A stretch of 54,053 nucleotides of DNA from Acidobacteriaceae bacterium (GTDB taxonomy: Bacteria > Acidobacteriota > Terriglobia > Terriglobales > Acidobacteriaceae). Positions 50,990-54,053 of the stretch are shown in pieces. The number at the start of each line of letters is the position of its first letter. Position 1 is the stretch's first letter. The notes under the pieces were generated by a model. That model worked only from the letters and a program-made list of their open reading frames with translations. It was not told the origin of the DNA and did no database searches. The translations under genes were made by a program, and so were the position numbers. The stretch covers positions 1 to 54,053 of the forward strand of contig JASHNS010000009.1 in assembly GCA_030041515.1 (NCBI GenBank), written 5' to 3'.

Positions 50990-51638
50990 AGCGGCACCTC
51001 AAATGAGCGTTAGGCGCCAATGCCTGCCCTGTATGCACACTTCAACAGGACGCTGCGCTCTGGGGGGAGCAGGAGGGCAGCCCAGAAAGCTTGGAATCGG
51101 CTTTTTGTGAGCGAGTATGCCAGACAGATGCGCGGCAGGCAAGAAGAAAGCGGCCGCTGTGCAGGTGATCGCGCATCGATTCAGGCGGCTGCGCCCTCTT
51201 CCGCGGCGCGGCGCACGATGGCCGAGGCGATCTTCCCAATCCAAAAAACAGATGCAGCGAAATAGCTTGCTGCCAATCCCGGGAGGCGCTGCAGATGGCT
51301 CGTAAGGAATTCTGTGCCGGGAAGCAATTCAGCTACGAGCGATTCCCCGAGAGCAGCGGCTCACGATTCAGGATGGTTACTAAAGGTTGCAAATTTTTAG
51401 AAACTTCGCCTTCGGGGCCGGGTTCATGCCCACAAACGGCGATCCATGTAAGACGCCGTCACTCAGAAATCAAGCAGCTCCTGGGCATGCTGCGCGTAAT
51501 CGGTGCGGCGGCCGTTTTCCGAGAAGGACAATCCCGCGGGCGGTTCGCGGCAGCGCTCTGCGCAGACGCTGCACCTGTGCCCAAAGCCTCGTCCTTCCCG
51601 GCAAAGGCGTGCTTCAGAGCTGCAGAAAGCGATTCACT
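50990..51638. other. Gene-free region upstream of the DUF4382 lipoprotein
   Basis: About 650 bases with no convincing gene. Open frames here are Arg/Ser/Ala-rich and lack ribosome binding sites. A short AT-rich block near 51376-51403 (TACTAAAGGTTGCAAATTTT) stands out against the GC-rich background and could hold promoter elements for the downstream gene. No RNA gene was recognised. Confidence 0.4.
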
Positions 51639-53057
51639 ATGTTTGCCGACGCAACCTCTTTCTCGCGCAAATCGGTTCTGCGCTTCTGTGCGGTCCCAGT
51701 TGCACTGTGTGCTCTGCTGGTGGCAGGCTGCAGCAGCACGATCAGTTCGTCCGGCCAGCAGGGCGGCGCCACAAGCGGCGAGGCTTTCGTGATTGGGACT
51801 GACGCGCCCCTGGCCAGCGTGGTCTCGTTTAACGCGACGATTAGTTCCATTGACGCGATTGACGCTGACGGCAATTCCACCAGTTTGCTGAGCAGTCCAC
51901 AGACGGTGGACTTCGCCCGCTTCAATGGCCTGCAGACGCTGCTGGACATGAACGAGGTTCCGGCAGATACCTACACGCAAATCGCAGTCACTTTCAGCGG
52001 CGCGACCATCGGCTACCTGCAGACTACGGCCGGCGCTGCGCCGACCATTCAGACCATGCAGGCGTCTTTTACCACCCCGACCGTGACGGTTACGCTGACG
52101 AATCCGCTGGTTGTCGCGCAGACGGGACCGGTCGGCATCCGCCTGGATTTCCTCCTGGGTAAGTCCATTCAGGTTTCCGGCGGCGAGATCACCGGCCAGG
52201 TCAATCCCATGCTGGACATCACAGCCGTGGGGCCGAATGCTCCCCAGGGCTATATCGATGAGTTCATTGCCGGAGTCGTGAGTGTGGATCAAACCGGGCA
52301 ATCCTTCGTGATTCAGGGACCGCATGGTCGCAATTTCACGGTGGACGTGAGCGGGCAGACGCAATGGGACGACGGAAGCACTCTCGCGAGCCTGACCAAC
52401 ACGAGCATCGTTCAAATATCGGGAACGATCGACAAGGCAGATTCCACCATCGACGCCGATGAGGTGTTGGTGCTGTCGCAGGACGGCTTCTATGCGGCGG
52501 GAACGATGACGTATGTCGATTCCGCGAACGTGCCGCCCGATGACTTCCAGCTGTACGTGCGCGGCACTCTTCCCGCCACAGGCGACGGGGTCACGCTCGG
52601 GCAAGTCGCGCAAGTCAATCTGACGGGTAACGAAAAATATTACATCTACTGGATGCACAACAGATTCACGCAGTTTCTCTTCAACCGCTCCACCCTGCTG
52701 GCTGGGCAGCACATCGCTGTCGGCGGTCCGCTGAGTGGTGCGACCAATGCGCAGGCGCTCAGCGTCAACCGGATTGTGCTGCGCGACTGGGGCTTCAACG
52801 GCACGATTGTTCCAGGCACGGTCAACACCGGTAACGGGACATTCCAGATGCAGATCAGCGGATTCGCCGGCCTGTTAATTCCACAAACCGTCACGGTCTA
52901 CACGGCCAGCGGTACGGATTACCGTTACGGTTTCAACGGAATGAGCGATGTAAGCGCCAGCACGTCCATCCGCGTGGTGGGGCTGCTTCTGGAGGATCCG
53001 ACGTCGGGAGAAACGATCCTGTTGGCGCGTCACATTGATGATATGGCCAACGAATAG
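51639..53057 (+). CDS. DUF4382/DUF5666-type lipoprotein
   Basis: A 472-residue lipoprotein. The signal sequence ends in lipobox LVAGC. The DUF4382-like domain (about residues 50-205) reads GEAFVIGTDAPLASVVSFNATISSIDAIDADGNSTSLLSSPQTVDFARFNGLQTLLDMNEVPADTYTQIAVTF. Several related beta segments of DUF5666 type follow (IAGVVSVDQTGQSFVIQGPHGRNFTVDVSGQTQWDD; AAGTMTYVD...; NGTIVPGTVNTGNGTFQMQISGFAG). Such proteins are common in acidobacteria and are presumed outer-membrane-anchored; function is unknown. The ATG at 51639 gives the signal peptide; longer frames upstream are not conserved-looking. An intrinsic terminator follows. Confidence 0.87.
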   Translation: MFADATSFSRKSVLRFCAVPVALCALLVAGCSSTISSSGQQGGATSGEAFVIGTDAPLASVVSFNATISSIDAIDADGNSTSLLSSPQTVDFARFNGLQTLLDMNEVPADTYTQIAVTFSGATIGYLQTTAGAAPTIQTMQASFTTPTVTVTLTNPLVVAQTGPVGIRLDFLLGKSIQVSGGEITGQVNPMLDITAVGPNAPQGYIDEFIAGVVSVDQTGQSFVIQGPHGRNFTVDVSGQTQWDDGSTLASLTNTSIVQISGTIDKADSTIDADEVLVLSQDGFYAAGTMTYVDSANVPPDDFQLYVRGTLPATGDGVTLGQVAQVNLTGNEKYYIYWMHNRFTQFLFNRSTLLAGQHIAVGGPLSGATNAQALSVNRIVLRDWGFNGTIVPGTVNTGNGTFQMQISGFAGLLIPQTVTVYTASGTDYRYGFNGMSDVSASTSIRVVGLLLEDPTSGETILLARHIDDMANE

Positions 53058-53083
53058 AGAGCAGAAAAGCCGGACTCCCCCCT

Positions 53084-53121
53084 GGGCGGCGGGCTCCTGT
53101 GGGCCTGCCGCCCGTTTGTTT
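53084..53121 (+). terminator. Intrinsic terminator of the DUF4382 lipoprotein gene
   Basis: GGGCGGCGGGC pairs with GCCTGCCGCCC over 11 bp (one G-T pair) around an eight-base loop, then GTTTGTTTG. It lies 27 bases past the stop. Confidence 0.8.
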
Positions 53122-53129
53122 GCATCGAT

Positions 53130-54053
53130 TCAGTGTCCGGCATACGCGGAGCGGATATACTTTTGCGCCTGCTCGCCCTGCACGGTGTCGGCACCGGCGC
53201 TCATCACGGCCCGGTATTCGTTCACGGCTGCGGCACGATCATGCATGAGGTCAAGCGTTTCGCCGGCCCTGAGCAGGCAGCGGCGGCGCAGCTCCTGGCT
53301 GGTATGGGGCTGGAACGCGCCATTGCGATAAGCCGCTACGGCTTCAGCATAATGGGCCTGGCCGCGCAAGGCCTCGGCCAGCCCGTACCAGGCGAGCTCC
53401 ACGTGAGCAGAGTCGAAATAGCCGGGGCGCCGCGCGAGATCGATGAGGTGCTGATACGTGTAGACCGCGGTCATCCCTTCGCCCCCGTCTTTTTGCAGGT
53501 TGGCTTCTTCCAGTTGAAAGAGAAATCCGTGCGGATATTCCTGCGCAAGGCCGTGAGCGATGGAGGCGGCCTGCGCGTACTTTGCCTCGCGCCGCAGGAA
53601 GAGCATCATCGCGGTGCGGGCCTCGACATTGGTCACAACGCCGCGGGCAGCATCGTCCTGGAGAAGGGCCATGCCCTGGGATTTCGAGCCATGAATTCCG
53701 ACGATGCCAATGAAGATCTTAAAAGCAAAGGGAAGCGCGCCGACGACATAGTCGTAGACGCCGACTACGAGCTTGGCGTCGACATAGTCAGGATCGAGCT
53801 GGAGAACGCGGCTGCAGTCGTTGCGTGCGTCCCAGGCCTGACGCAATCCGGTGCTGAAGGCGCGGTCGGCCATCCCGGAATAGGTCGCCTCCAGGCTGCG
53901 CGCCCAGCCGCGGGCAAAGAGTGCGTTCACATCATTGGGATTGCGGCTGAGTTCCGCATTGGCCTCGCTGACCACCTGCGCGCCCAGCGCGCGGATGCGG
54001 TCACGCGTCTGCGGGTCTTCCGTCACGGTGTGCTTGCCGGTGAGGAAGCCGTC
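53130..54053 (-). CDS. TPR-like repeat protein (5' truncated by window edge)
   Basis: The frame is open from the window edge to the stop at 53130, giving 308 residues of a longer protein. Helical repeats with TPR features are present: NAELSRNPNDVNALFARGWARSLEATYSG, DARNDCSRVLQLDPDYVDAKLVVGVYDY, LAWYGLAEALRGQAHYAEAVAAYRNG and RCLLRAGETLDLMHDRAAAVNEYRAV. A hydrophobic stretch VGALPFAFKIFIGIVGIHG lies in the middle. TPR proteins are scaffolds for protein contacts. A GTG at 54026 could serve as a start, but the frame continues upstream (DGFLTGKHTVTEDPQTR), so the true start is probably outside the window. Confidence 0.8.
   Translation of the reverse strand, partial: DGFLTGKHTVTEDPQTRDRIRALGAQVVSEANAELSRNPNDVNALFARGWARSLEATYSGMADRAFSTGLRQAWDARNDCSRVLQLDPDYVDAKLVVGVYDYVVGALPFAFKIFIGIVGIHGSKSQGMALLQDDAARGVVTNVEARTAMMLFLRREAKYAQAASIAHGLAQEYPHGFLFQLEEANLQKDGGEGMTAVYTYQHLIDLARRPGYFDSAHVELAWYGLAEALRGQAHYAEAVAAYRNGAFQPHTSQELRRRCLLRAGETLDLMHDRAAAVNEYRAVMSAGADTVQGEQAQKYIRSAYAGH

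Noticed and set aside
51020-51265. 81-codon open frame upstream of the DUF4382 gene
   Set aside because: It has no ribosome binding site, is Arg/Ala/Ser-rich, and has overlapping open frames on the other strand, all signs of non-coding high-GC DNA.

Overview
The window is about 54 kb of GC-rich chromosomal DNA, densely packed with genes on both strands. Gene content points to an acidobacterium, most likely of the Terriglobia/Acidobacteriaceae type. The clues are an ECF sigma factor operon with DUF4252 proteins, a paired DUF1800/DUF1501 unit, DUF4382-type lipoproteins, glycine-zipper proteins with proline-rich linkers, many signal peptides and lipoboxes, and housekeeping genes of diderm type. 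This assignment is an inference from gene families; no rRNA or tRNA gene was seen. I saw no insertion sequence, phage gene, CRISPR array or integrase.

Layout. 1-5.3 kb: the tail of an unknown gene, an unknown membrane protein, a class C beta-lactamase, a 660-base gene-free stretch with three strong hairpins, and a secreted S9 peptidase. 5.4-7.5 kb: an ECF sigma factor, an anti-sigma-like membrane protein, a DUF4252 protein and a related lipoprotein, all overlapping or abutting. 7.5-14.3 kb: pyrH, an acyltransferase, a small Trp-rich membrane protein, an outer-membrane barrel, glgA, rsmA and a DUF5996 gene. 14.3-19.4 kb: a DHA2 drug exporter and the DUF1800/DUF1501 pair. 19.8-22.7 kb: an Ig-like/OmpA-like lipoprotein, recA and a glutaredoxin-like protein. 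22.9-27.7 kb: an ABC-2 exporter with its DesK/DesR-type two-component system, then alanine dehydrogenase. 27.8-34.4 kb: two paralogous glycine-zipper proteins flanking an NtrY/NtrX-like pair and a Tat-exported metallophosphoesterase. 34.6-40.3 kb: a five-gene minus-strand run (manA, manC, phosphohexomutase, cupin, pgi). 40.6-46.7 kb: two MacB-like permeases without an ATPase, an S41 peptidase homologue lacking its catalytic residues, and PBP1A. 46.8-54 kb: a GH18 hydrolase, an aldo/keto reductase, gatB, an unknown Cys-containing protein, a DUF4382 lipoprotein and a truncated TPR gene.

Working together. Much of the window concerns the cell envelope and sugar-nucleotide supply. Pgi, ManA, phosphohexomutase and ManC connect fructose-6-P, mannose-6-P, mannose-1-P and GDP-mannose, which would feed glycan synthesis. 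PBP1A, the GH18 enzyme, the acyltransferase and many lipoproteins act at the envelope. Three signalling units (ECF sigma, DesK/DesR and NtrY/NtrX types) are likely to sense envelope or nutrient state.

The most unusual observations are these: an S41 protein in which the catalytic Ser and Lys are Gly and Glu; an NtrC-family regulator whose sigma-54 contact loop reads GAVPGA; a large histidine kinase with no good conventional start codon; paired MacB-like permeases with no ATPase beside the dead protease; and -10-like hexamers placed 5-7 bases before several start codons, which suggests leaderless messages.
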